Origin: Chitinivibrionia bacterium
GTDB taxonomy: Bacteria; Fibrobacterota; Chitinivibrionia; Chitinivibrionales; Chitinivibrionaceae
Reading direction: 5' to 3'
Assembly: GCA_009779925.1 (NCBI GenBank)
Contig: WRAZ01000016.1
Location: 1 to 42,650, forward strand
DNA length: 42,650 nt
Part shown: positions 1-6,883 of the stretch, piece after piece
Layout: each line of letters starts with the position of its first letter
How positions within the stretch are numbered: the stretch's first letter is position 1
Notes under the pieces: generated by a model
What the model was told of the DNA's origin: nothing
What the model saw: only the letters and a program-made list of their open reading frames with translations
Databases searched by the model: none
Position numbers and translations under genes: made by a program

Positions 1-123
1 CGCCGTTTCGCAGAGCATAAGCATTTCCGCCAAGTCCTCTTCAAAAATAATTTTCGGCGTTTTTGCTATGTGAAGCCCCGCCAGCACGACCGTTTCGGCT
101 TTGGTTGTTTTTTTGTCTATCAT
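1..123 (-). CDS. hflX: HflX-like GTPase, N-terminal fragment (cut by window edge)
   Basis: Forty-one codons read leftward from an ATG at 121-123 and run off the left edge. A GGGGG-containing ribosome binding site lies just upstream. The peptide starts with a short polar stretch (MIDKKTTKAE), followed by TVVLAGL and, near the edge, LAEMLMLCETA. This matches the N-terminal beta-alpha unit of HflX GTPases (ER/AExAxLVGV, then LEELxxLxxTAG). HflX is a ribosome-splitting GTPase that rescues stalled 70S particles. No G motif is inside the window, so the call rests only on N-terminal resemblance. The gene follows yhcG on the same strand after 27 bases, so they may be co-transcribed. Confidence 0.5.
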   Translation of the reverse strand, partial: MIDKKTTKAETVVLAGLHIAKTPKIIFEEDLAEMLMLCETA

Positions 124-150
124 TATATTTTTCCCCCTTCTTTCTGTTTT

Positions 151-1188
151 TCAGTTCGCTGTCTTTTCCAACCTCATTTTCGCTACTTCAACAGCAATTC
201 TTAATTTTTGCTCCAACAATTTTTTATCGGGCAATTGCGTCATATAATCGGCAACTTTGATATTGCTGTTTTCCAATTGCAAAAGTTCTATGTGCTCTTC
301 GCTTTTTCCTGCGCACAAAATCAGTCCTATCGGCGGATTTTCCCAATCTTGCTTTTCGTATTTTTCAAGCCATCTTAAATAAAGTTCCATCTGACCTTTA
401 TATGCCGCTTTGAATTTTCCGATTTTCAGGTCTATTGCAACCAAACATTTTAGTTTTCTGTGAAGAAACAATAAGTCCAGGTAATAATCTTCGTTGTCTA
501 TAGTCATTCTTTTTTGACGGGCAATAAATGCGAAATCACTGCCGAGTTCAGCGATAAAACTTTGCAATTCTACCGCTATTGCCGTTTCTAAATCGTTTTC
601 GCAATATTTGTCTCGCAAACCCAGAAAATCAAGAAAATACGGGTCTCTAAACACCAAATCAGGCGTTAGTTTTTGTTCGTTTTTCAGTATTTCTAAGTCG
701 TGTTTTATAGTTTCTTCGGGCTTTTTGCTTATGGCAGTTCGTTCGTAGAGCATCGAGTTTATGCGTTCTCTAAACACTCGCACACTCCATTTTTCCATAC
801 TGCACATTTCAATATAAAAATCCCGCATTAACGGGTCTTCAATGGGTATTACTGCCAAAATGTGCGTCCAACTTAATTTTCGTATCAGCGATACGACAAT
901 CTTTTCTTCAGGGAAAACGTTGTAAAACTGCATCATTCTGCGAACATTTTTCTCTGCAAATGTGCTTCCGTATTCTTCCGACAATTCTTTGCATAAGTTA
1001 GATGTTACCTCTTTGCCGTAAACGCTTGAACGGCTTTTGTCTTGCAATTCTGCCGCAATGCGTTTACCAACCTGCCAATACAGCATAGTCATTTTCGAAT
1101 TAACCGCAACGGCAACTTGAAGTTTGCTTTGTTCTATCAGCGTTTTTATGTCGGCAAATAAGTTGCCTTGGATTTCTTTTTTTGACAT
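151..1188 (-). CDS. yhcG: YhcG-type PDDEXK nuclease (DUF1016)
   Basis: The protein has 345 residues, usual for the YhcG/DUF1016 family. An in-frame ATG exists 39 bases further upstream (1227), but AAGGAG stands directly before the ATG at 1188, so I use that start. The N-terminal half (about residues 10-150) is the DUF1016 helical/winged-helix domain, with MTMLYWQVGKRIA and FAEKNVRRMMQFY. The C-terminal half carries the PD-(D/E)XK nuclease core: DPYFLDFLGL, then YYLDLLFLHRKLKCLVAIDLK, where an Asp and IDLK give the D...(D/E)xK metal site. The family consists of predicted endonucleases, often found beside restriction or mobile genes; the biological substrate is not established. It lies next to an accessory patch with Abi remains, which suits a mobile, defence-type gene. 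Confidence 0.9.
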   Translation of the reverse strand: MSKKEIQGNLFADIKTLIEQSKLQVAVAVNSKMTMLYWQVGKRIAAELQDKSRSSVYGKEVTSNLCKELSEEYGSTFAEKNVRRMMQFYNVFPEEKIVVSLIRKLSWTHILAVIPIEDPLMRDFYIEMCSMEKWSVRVFRERINSMLYERTAISKKPEETIKHDLEILKNEQKLTPDLVFRDPYFLDFLGLRDKYCENDLETAIAVELQSFIAELGSDFAFIARQKRMTIDNEDYYLDLLFLHRKLKCLVAIDLKIGKFKAAYKGQMELYLRWLEKYEKQDWENPPIGLILCAGKSEEHIELLQLENSNIKVADYMTQLPDKKLLEQKLRIAVEVAKMRLEKTAN

Positions 1189-1600
1189 TTTGTCTCCTTT
1201 TTTCTGCAACAAAAATACGTTTTGCACAACATCACCTCTGCGAATTTTCGTTATTTTTCTTTTTTTGAAAGCGGAATTAAAATATACATTAATAATAACG
1301 CGAGGTTTTCTTGTTTTTTGCTAATATTCCACAAAAAAACATCAAATAACAAAACTACTATCAAACAAATATTATTTTACTGACTGCGAAAACAATGATT
1401 GTGGGCAAAATCCCACTTTCTGTGTATATTTCTTCTGGTTATCTCGGAAGGAGAACTGCCTTTACAGGTTGTTCTGCCTAACTTCTGATATAACCAATAC
1501 AGATTTATTCATTGTTTTCGCAAAAAATATGAATTACTGGCAGGACAGCCTTTTTCCTCTGTTCTTGCTTTAACTTTTCAACTTTTAAGGAGGTTGTATT
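1189..1600. other. 412-base intergenic region with a structured element
   Basis: No supported gene lies here. The left part (1189-1380) is the divergent upstream region of yhcG and is AT-rich. The centre (1386-1521) holds nested inverted repeats described separately. The right part (1522-1600) leads into the lipoprotein gene and ends with its AAGGAGG ribosome binding site. Confidence 0.6.
1386..1521 (+). ncRNA. Candidate branched structured RNA or leader
   Basis: GCGAAAACAATGA at 1386-1398 is the exact reverse complement of TCATTGTTTTCGC at 1509-1521, giving a 13-bp closing stem. Inside it are two further hairpins. One is 1401-1405 with 1412-1416 (GTGGG/CCCAC, 6-base loop). The other, long and interrupted, is 1436-1442 with 1490-1496 (TGGTTAT/ATAACCA), continued by 1445-1450 with 1482-1487, 1452-1456 with 1471-1475, and 1459-1461 with 1466-1468. 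This fold looks like a three-way junction. I do not recognise it as 6S, SRP or tmRNA. It could be a leader of the lipoprotein gene 80 bases downstream, an independent small RNA, or a short MITE-like element. The strand is assumed from the downstream gene. Confidence 0.4.
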
Positions 1601-2005
1601 ATGGGAAAAATTAGGTTTCTTAAAATGGCGTTAGTTGTGGTGTTTGCCTTGCTGGCGAGTTTTTTTGTAGCTTGTTCAGGCGGCGGAGGGTCGGGTGGTG
1701 GAGGTAATGGCGGTGGCGGTAATATTGATAATTCGCTCGTAGGGATTTGGGCAGAAAACACACCGGAAGCAGGTTATTTCTTCGAGTTTTTTTCTGACGG
1801 AAAAGGAATTGAACACTATATTGATTTTGAAGCAGGAAGAATAGAACAAATACCTTTTGAATGGTGGGTACCATCCAGAAATCAAATCTGTATTATTGGG
1901 GAGATTGAATTTGATGGCTGTAATTCTTACGATATAAGAAACGGTGATTGGATTTTTAAAGGTGGTATATATCAAAGAGTTAATTCTCTGCCAACATTAC
2001 CGTAA
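1601..2005 (+). CDS. Small lipoprotein with Gly-rich linker
   Basis: The protein has 134 residues and starts behind a strong AAGGAGG ribosome binding site. Residues 1-24 form a lipoprotein signal peptide with a lipobox ending FFVAC, and Cys25 is the predicted lipidated residue. It is followed by a low-complexity Gly/Ser linker (residues 26-40). The mature domain begins NSLVGIWAEN and continues with short beta-like segments (YFFEFFSDGKG, QICIIGEIEF, WIFKGGIYQRV). The 'LVGxW' opening resembles lipocalin-like lipoprotein domains, but the similarity is too short to name a family. A stem-loop terminator follows at 2036-2060, so it appears to be a single-gene unit. Function unknown. Confidence 0.75.
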   Translation: MGKIRFLKMALVVVFALLASFFVACSGGGGSGGGGNGGGGNIDNSLVGIWAENTPEAGYFFEFFSDGKGIEHYIDFEAGRIEQIPFEWWVPSRNQICIIGEIEFDGCNSYDIRNGDWIFKGGIYQRVNSLPTLP

Positions 2006-2035
2006 TGTGTTTTGAGTATCAATTAGTTTTTTTGC

Positions 2036-2060
2036 AGGGCGTAGAAAATACGCCCTTTTT
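2036..2060 (+). terminator. Rho-independent terminator of the small lipoprotein gene
   Basis: GGGCGTA (2037-2043) pairs with TACGCCC (2049-2055) around a GAAAA loop and is followed by five T residues. It stands 31 bases past the stop codon. Confidence 0.75.
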
Positions 2061-2074
2061 CAGTTATTTGCGCC

Positions 2075-2146
2075 TCACTCAAAATCATCCAAGTTCAAAA
2101 TTCGTTGAACGTCGAGTTCTTCTTTGCGGTAATTGTATTCGGTTTG
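2075..2146 (-). pseudogene. Remnant of the 3' end of a small membrane-protein gene
   Basis: The minus strand encodes QTEYNYRKEELDVQRILN and then LDDFE and a stop. The same peptide, with Asp for the first Asn, ends the intact gene at 2777-2968. The DNA is about 96% identical over 72 bases (three differences seen), but no matching upstream part is present here. It is best read as a truncated duplicate. Confidence 0.7.
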
Positions 2147-2334
2147 CGGAAGAGAATAGAACGGGAAGATACTAATAGCATCTTCCCTGACATCGCACTG
2201 AAAGTTTGTTTTTCAACAGGGACAATCAGGCTCTACACTACAAATATACTATTTTTCCCGCAACAAATGCAAGCATTTTATTATTTTTGTGCAAAAAAAA
2301 ACATTGTTTTCTTGAAAAGAAGGGAAATTTTAAA

Positions 2335-2707
2335 GTGAATTACGGCGATTGTGAAAGGCATTTATCTAAGTCCAGAATGGAAAAATATAAGCGGGCTTGC
2401 GGCGGAAACGAGGAAAAAGCGTTTGAGTTATACATACAAAATATTCAAGCCTCAAAGAATTTTTACGGCACGCTGAGTTTATTTGAAGTGGCTTTGCGAA
2501 ATGCTATAAATGAGCATTACAAAAATAACTTAGAGAATGACGATTGGATTTTAAATCAAGCTGACAATGGATTTTTTACCGAATTTAATTCAAAAATACA
2601 CTCATTTTCTCGGACTTCCCGACGATTTCTTGGAAAGCGTTGAGTCGCCTGTTGCGGATATTAAAAAACTGAGGAATTTTTTCTCGTCATCGGAAGATAT
2701 TTTTTGA
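2335..2707 (+). pseudogene. Abi-type abortive-infection gene, truncated and frameshifted
   Basis: The reading frame starts at a GTG (2335) with AGGGA upstream. The first 70 codons match the N-terminal part of the Abi_2/AbiD-F family: LSKSRMEKYKRACGGNEEKA, then LYIQNIQASKNFYGTLSLFE and VALRNAINEHY, ending in DDWIL. Full family members have about 200-300 residues. Here the frame closes at 2643 after 102 codons; a shift of one base near 2600 would extend it with LGLPDDFLESVESPVADIKK to a stop at 2705-2707, still too short. Intact members give phage resistance by abortive infection. This copy is probably dead. It sits between the two copies of the 72-bp repeat, which suggests it arrived or decayed through a rearrangement. 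Confidence 0.65.
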
Positions 2708-2740
2708 AGAAATGAGAAAAGGTAGGGAATAGTTGTGGTA

Positions 2741-2757
2741 GCGTATTGCATACGCCC
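2741..2757. repeat. Single-arm REP-like palindrome
   Basis: GCGTATTGCATACGCCC is identical to most of one arm of the long palindrome inside rsmE (28996-29018), and it forms a 6-bp hairpin by itself. It is preceded by GTGGTA, close to the GTAGGG start of the family. Confidence 0.55.
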
Positions 2758-2776
2758 TCTTTCATTTTTTACACTC

Positions 2777-2968
2777 TCACTCAAAATCATCCAAATTCAA
2801 AATTCGTTGGACGTCGAGTTCTTCTTTGCGGTAATCGTATTCGGTTTGTAGCAAAAATTCGATTTGCAACAGGTAGTTTATTATGTTGTTGAGCGTTTTG
2901 CTCAAGACCTGAAATGTCAGAAAAAGCCCTACAAGGACAAGCCCGCTTATCAAAAAGTGTTGGGTCAT
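2777..2968 (-). CDS. 63-residue single-span membrane protein
   Basis: I choose the ATG at 2968 because GAGG stands six bases before it; a further ATG at 2989 lacks a site. The protein has one hydrophobic helix (about residues 5-26, FLISGLVLVGLFLTFQVL), then an amphipathic stretch (NNIINYLLQIEFLLQ) and a charged tail ending LDVQRILNLDDFE. It is divergent from pepA. I recognise no family. The tail is duplicated at 2075-2146, where it is the only part preserved. A small inner-membrane protein of unknown role is the most that can be said. Confidence 0.6.
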   Translation of the reverse strand: MTQHFLISGLVLVGLFLTFQVLSKTLNNIINYLLQIEFLLQTEYDYRKEELDVQRILNLDDFE

Positions 2969-3074
2969 TTTTACCTCAAAAAAATTCAAAATTCAATGTT
3001 CTGTATGAAAAAATAGTTTTTGCCGCCGCAAGAAAGTATTTTTGTGGCAAAAAATAAAGCGAAAGGAAAAAATT

Positions 3075-4445
3075 ATGGAAATTCTTAACACAAAAAACAT
3101 TGAAGCACGCATATTGTTTTTGTATGAGGACGATGAAAAGCCCGTCGATTTTGAAGCAAAAGCAGGCTCGGTTGCAACCCGTTATGACGGCGAAAACGTT
3201 ATAATTTACGCAGGGCTCGGCAAAGATAATAGCGATATGCAGGTCTTTAGAAACGCTGTTGCCGACGCGGTGCGCGCCGTAAATAAAATAAAAAGAAAAA
3301 GCGTAGAAATCGTATTGCCGCAAAAAAACACGGAATATGCAGCGGCGGCAGTCGAGGGCGCGGTGGTGGGGAATTACGCTTACGACAAATATTTGAGCGA
3401 GAAAAAATCCCGCGTTGAAAATTTGCACATAGATTTTGACGGCGCGGCGGATATATTGAATTCCGTAAAAATTATCGGCGAATGCGCGGATTTTACGCGT
3501 GATATAACCAACGATAACGCCGCCGTGGTCAATCCCGAATATTTGGCGAACGAGGCGAAAAAAATAGCCGAAAGCAACAAAAATATGACAGTGGAAATCC
3601 TTGACCACAAAGAAATCCAAGAAAAAGGGCTTGGGCTTTTGTGGGCGGTCGGAAAGGGCTCGGCAACTCCTCCGCGGCTTGCAATAATCAAATACAACGG
3701 CGACAAAACGAATGACAAATACAGTGCAATCGTCGGAAAAGGACTTACTTTCGACACGGGAGGGCTCAATCTGAAACCGTCGGGCTCAATGGAAACAATG
3801 CGGCACGATATGGCGGGTGCGGCGGCGGTTTTGGGTGTTGCGAAAGCGGTGGCGGCGCTTAATCCGAAAATCAACTTTTTGGCGGTAGTTCCCACTGCTC
3901 AGAGCGCAATCGGAAAAGACGCGTTTTTCGTCGGCGACGTTTATAAAGGTTATTCCGGAAAGACGGTCGAAGTGCTTAACACCGACGCGGAAGGGCGCTT
4001 AATTTTGTCGGACGCGATTTCGTATATAATAAAAAATTACGCTCCGACAGAAATTGTCGATATTGCCACGCTTACGGGTGCGATAGTCATTGCTTTGGGC
4101 GATACGGTCGCTGGAATGTTCTCAAACAACGACGATTTGGCGAAAAGAATCTTTGAAGCGGGCGAAAAAACAGGCGAGCCCGTTTGGAGAATGCCGATAA
4201 GACAAGAGCACAGAGAAGCGGTAAAAAGCGACATCGCCGATATTCAAAACACCTCGACAATGAAGCGTAGCGCAAGTTCGACGACAGCGGCGACTTTTAT
4301 CGAAAGTTTTGTGGAAGATTTGCCTTGGTGCCACTTGGACATCGCAGGAACTTCGTGGAACGAAAACGCCGCCAAAGGAATGAGCCCGAAGTTCGCGACG
4401 GGTGTTTGTGTTCGGTTGTTGTGGGAGTATCTGAATAACAGATAA
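3075..4445 (+). CDS. pepA: Leucyl aminopeptidase (M17 family)
   Basis: This cytosolic two-metal exopeptidase releases N-terminal amino acids from peptides. The start at 3075 is preceded by GAAAGGA; an upstream in-frame ATG at 3042 has no such site. The protein has 456 residues. The variable N-terminal domain covers about 1-150 and the catalytic domain about 160-456. The family signature NTDAEGRL is at residues 302-309. The metal and catalytic residues expected for M17 are all present: Lys222 and Asp227 in GKGLTFDTGG, Asp245 in MRHDMAGA, and Asp304, Glu306 and Arg308. A terminator follows at 4469-4498. Confidence 0.95.
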   Translation: MEILNTKNIEARILFLYEDDEKPVDFEAKAGSVATRYDGENVIIYAGLGKDNSDMQVFRNAVADAVRAVNKIKRKSVEIVLPQKNTEYAAAAVEGAVVGNYAYDKYLSEKKSRVENLHIDFDGAADILNSVKIIGECADFTRDITNDNAAVVNPEYLANEAKKIAESNKNMTVEILDHKEIQEKGLGLLWAVGKGSATPPRLAIIKYNGDKTNDKYSAIVGKGLTFDTGGLNLKPSGSMETMRHDMAGAAAVLGVAKAVAALNPKINFLAVVPTAQSAIGKDAFFVGDVYKGYSGKTVEVLNTDAEGRLILSDAISYIIKNYAPTEIVDIATLTGAIVIALGDTVAGMFSNNDDLAKRIFEAGEKTGEPVWRMPIRQEHREAVKSDIADIQNTSTMKRSASSTTAATFIESFVEDLPWCHLDIAGTSWNENAAKGMSPKFATGVCVRLLWEYLNNR

Positions 4446-4468
4446 ATTTACTTTTTCGATTATTTTCA

Positions 4469-4498
4469 AAGGCAAGCCGGATGGTTTGCCTTTTTTTT
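4469..4498 (+). terminator. Terminator after pepA
   Basis: AGGCAAGCC pairs with GGTTTGCCT (one G-T pair) and is followed by eight T residues. Confidence 0.8.
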
Positions 4499-4556
4499 GT
4501 TGGCATTTAGTATTTTACCTAAAACTGATGAATGCAAATTTTCAAAGGAAACAAAA

Positions 4557-5960
4557 ATGGCTCAACTTGCAACTGTGGCGGTCGTAGGTCGTCCGAATGT
4601 CGGAAAATCGACGCTTTTTAACAGGATATTGAACAGAAAAATCGCGGTTGTTGATGACAGACCGGGCGTCACCCGCGACCGAAATTATATGGACGCAGAA
4701 TGGTGCGGCACGCATTTTACCATAATCGACACGGGCGGAATGGTGCCGCAGTCAGGCGAAAAAATGGAGCAGGAAATAAACCGTCAGGTCGAAATCGCCA
4801 TAAATGAGGCGGACGTTGTTTTGTTTTTGGCTTCGGCGGACATTGAGCCGACCGACCTTGACTGCGAAATAGCCAAACGCCTGCGAAAACAATGCTGTGA
4901 AAAACTGGTTTTGGCGGTAAACAAAACCGAAGCGCCCTCTGCCGAGCTGGTTATGCAGAGTTATTGGAGTTTGGGATTGGGCGAGCCGCTTGCAATTTCG
5001 GCGCTTCACGGAAAAGGCGTGGGCGATATGCTCGATAAAATCGTCGAAAAAATAAAAGGCATAACAAAGAAAAAAGAAGAGATAAATTACGCCGTAAAAA
5101 TAGCTGTTGTCGGTTGTCCGAACGCAGGAAAATCGTCGCTCATAAACAAAATTTTGGGCGACAAACGAATGATAGTCAGCGAAATTGCAGGCACAACCCG
5201 CGACAGCATAGACACCACCATTGACTACAACGGAAAAACGATAAAACTAATTGATACGGCAGGGCTTCGCAAAAAAGCGCGAGTAAACGACGACGTGGAA
5301 TACTACTCAAATTTGCGTTCTATCGGCAGTATCGGACGTTGCGACGTAGCGGTTTTATTGGTGGATACCGCGCGAAAACTGAGCGAGCAGGATATGAAAA
5401 TCGTGGCGCACATAAAAGAAGAGCGCAAGGGCTTAATTATCTGCTGGAACAAGTGGGACATCATCGAAAAAGACGGCAAAACCTTCGATTCTTTGGTGAA
5501 AGCCACCCGCGACGAATACAAGGACTTGGAAAATATTCCGATGCTTTCGATTTCGGCGATGACAGGGCAACGGGTCGCCGAGGTAATGAAATTAACGCTG
5601 AGAATTAAAGAAAATTCGCAAAAAATTGTAGCAAAAACCGAACTCGAAGACCAATTTTTCTCTTGGACGCGCCGAAATCCGCATCCATATATAGTAGGAC
5701 AATCGGTGCGCTTTTTGGGTATAAAGCAACAGCCAAGCCCGTATCCGCATTTTGTAATTTTCTGCGCAAATCCAAAGCGCGTTTCGGAGGATTATATTCG
5801 CTACCTGAAAAACAGAATTTACGCGGCTTACGGTTTTGAGGGCTCGTTTGTCGTCATTGATTTTAAGGGACCCGGCAGAAGCGGCGCAAAAAACAGAGAG
5901 CAGTTTTCCGGCTACCGAGACGGCGGCGGTGATTACGATGATTATGAGGGAGACGATTAA
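4557..5960 (+). CDS. der: Ribosome assembly GTPase Der (EngA)
   Basis: Der has two GTPase domains and acts in 50S subunit maturation. The ATG at 4557 follows CAAAGGA; upstream in-frame codons lack a site. It has 467 residues. The first G domain has P-loop GRPNVGKS (11-18), PGVTRD and DTGG; its G4 motif reads NKTE rather than the usual NKxD. The second G domain has GCPNAGKS (186-193), AGTTRD, DTAG and WNKWD. The C-terminal KH-like domain follows, and the last 25 residues form a Gly/Asp-rich acidic tail (GGGDYDDYEGDD). It stands alone between a terminator and a REP-like palindrome, and the 12-mer TAGTATTTTACC lies about 40 bases upstream. Confidence 0.96.
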   Translation: MAQLATVAVVGRPNVGKSTLFNRILNRKIAVVDDRPGVTRDRNYMDAEWCGTHFTIIDTGGMVPQSGEKMEQEINRQVEIAINEADVVLFLASADIEPTDLDCEIAKRLRKQCCEKLVLAVNKTEAPSAELVMQSYWSLGLGEPLAISALHGKGVGDMLDKIVEKIKGITKKKEEINYAVKIAVVGCPNAGKSSLINKILGDKRMIVSEIAGTTRDSIDTTIDYNGKTIKLIDTAGLRKKARVNDDVEYYSNLRSIGSIGRCDVAVLLVDTARKLSEQDMKIVAHIKEERKGLIICWNKWDIIEKDGKTFDSLVKATRDEYKDLENIPMLSISAMTGQRVAEVMKLTLRIKENSQKIVAKTELEDQFFSWTRRNPHPYIVGQSVRFLGIKQQPSPYPHFVIFCANPKRVSEDYIRYLKNRIYAAYGFEGSFVVIDFKGPGRSGAKNREQFSGYRDGGGDYDDYEGDD

Positions 5961-5968
5961 AAAATTTC

Positions 5969-6041
5969 CGTAGGGGCGGGGTTTGCCCGCCCTAAAACGC
6001 AGAATCGAACGAATGCAGGGCGGGCAGACCCCGCCCCTACG
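5969..6041. repeat. REP-like palindrome between der and panB
   Basis: Two 25-base arms (5969-5993 and 6017-6041) are inverted copies with one mismatch. Each outer end reads CGTAGGGGCGGGG. The loop has 23 bases. There is no T-tract, so it is more likely a dispersed repeat than a simple terminator, though it may stop transcription after der. Confidence 0.8.
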
Positions 6042-6064
6042 TATAATGAAAGGAACGCATAGTG

Positions 6065-6856
6065 ATGAAAAACCAAAAAACAATAGCAATGCTTACCTGT
6101 TATGACGCGCTTACGGCAAAAATAGCCGAGGACGCGGGTATCGACTATTTGCTTGTAGGCGACAGCGCGGGAACAAATGTTTTGGGCTACAAAAGCGTAA
6201 ACGAGGTAAAACTCGACGATATGATATTCTTGACAAAATCGGTAAAGCGCGCCAACACAAAATGCAAAATAATTGTGGATTTACCGTTTGAGGCGGTTTA
6301 CGAAAACAGCGAAAACATAGTTCTGAGCGCAAAAAAATTGCTTGAAGCAGGCGCAGATATGGTGAAACTCGAAATAGAAAAAGAAACTCAAGAATTGCTT
6401 AAAACGCTTACGGAAGCGGGCATTCCTGTCTGCGCGCATATCGGCTATACTCCGCAAACATCATATCTTGAAGTTTCCGTTCAAGGCAAAGACGCCGTTC
6501 GCGCAAGAAAATTGGTAGAATTTGCAAAAACCTCGCAACTTTACGGCGCTCAAATGCTTGTTTTGGAGTTAATCCCCGCAAATTTGGCAAGATACATAAG
6601 CGAAATTTTAAAAATTCCCACAATCGGCATAGGTGCAGGGCAATTTTGCGACGGTCAAGTGCAGGTTTGGTGCGACATTGCGGGCTTTTCTGAGAAAACG
6701 TACAAACATTCTCATTTGTTTGCAGATGCAAAAAGCGCGCTTTCGGCGGCATTTTCGGATTATGCGACGCAGGTGAAAAGCGGCGAGTTTCCGACGGAGG
6801 CGAATTCCACGCTTGTTGATGATGAAATACTCTTTCACACTCTCTGCCGCAAATAG
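6065..6856 (+). CDS. panB: 3-methyl-2-oxobutanoate hydroxymethyltransferase
   Basis: PanB makes ketopantoate from alpha-ketoisovalerate and methylene-tetrahydrofolate, the first step towards pantothenate and CoA. The protein has 263 residues, the normal length. Family motifs in order are MLTCYDALTAKIAEDAGID, LLVGDSAG, VDLPF, EAGADMVKLE, AHIGYTPQ (family GHIGLTPQ) and IPTIGIGAG near the C-terminal side. The start is uncertain by one codon: a GTG at 6062 immediately precedes the ATG at 6065, and AGGA at 6051-6054 serves either. No panC or panD is visible nearby. The thyX-like gene begins 27 bases after the stop; both enzymes use methylene-tetrahydrofolate if the latter is a true ThyX. Confidence 0.94.
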   Translation: MKNQKTIAMLTCYDALTAKIAEDAGIDYLLVGDSAGTNVLGYKSVNEVKLDDMIFLTKSVKRANTKCKIIVDLPFEAVYENSENIVLSAKKLLEAGADMVKLEIEKETQELLKTLTEAGIPVCAHIGYTPQTSYLEVSVQGKDAVRARKLVEFAKTSQLYGAQMLVLELIPANLARYISEILKIPTIGIGAGQFCDGQVQVWCDIAGFSEKTYKHSHLFADAKSALSAAFSDYATQVKSGEFPTEANSTLVDDEILFHTLCRK

Positions 6857-6883
6857 TATTTTACCCATCAAAAGGAGAAAAAA

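Larger units (their letters stand above)
2006..2334. other. 329-base region: terminator, gene remnant and AT-rich leader
   Basis: This stretch has no intact gene. It holds the lipoprotein terminator (2036-2060), a 72-bp copy of the 3' end of the small membrane-protein gene found at 2777-2968 (here 2075-2146, minus strand), and an AT-rich stretch leading to the Abi fragment. An open frame from 2105 exists but has no ribosome binding site and crosses the remnant. Confidence 0.6.

Noticed and set aside
1436-1496. Possible SRP RNA (CGGAAGGAG resembles the conserved loop)
   Set aside because: The flanking conserved bases of the SRP domain IV are missing, and another fold with the outer stem explains the segment better.
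2105-2338. Open frame of 77 codons on the plus strand
   Set aside because: It has no ribosome binding site, lies opposite the gene remnant at 2075-2146 and overlaps the Abi fragment in another frame.
151-2707. A complete defence island built from YhcG and the Abi gene
   Set aside because: The Abi gene is broken, YhcG is solitary, and no restriction or toxin-antitoxin partner is adjacent.
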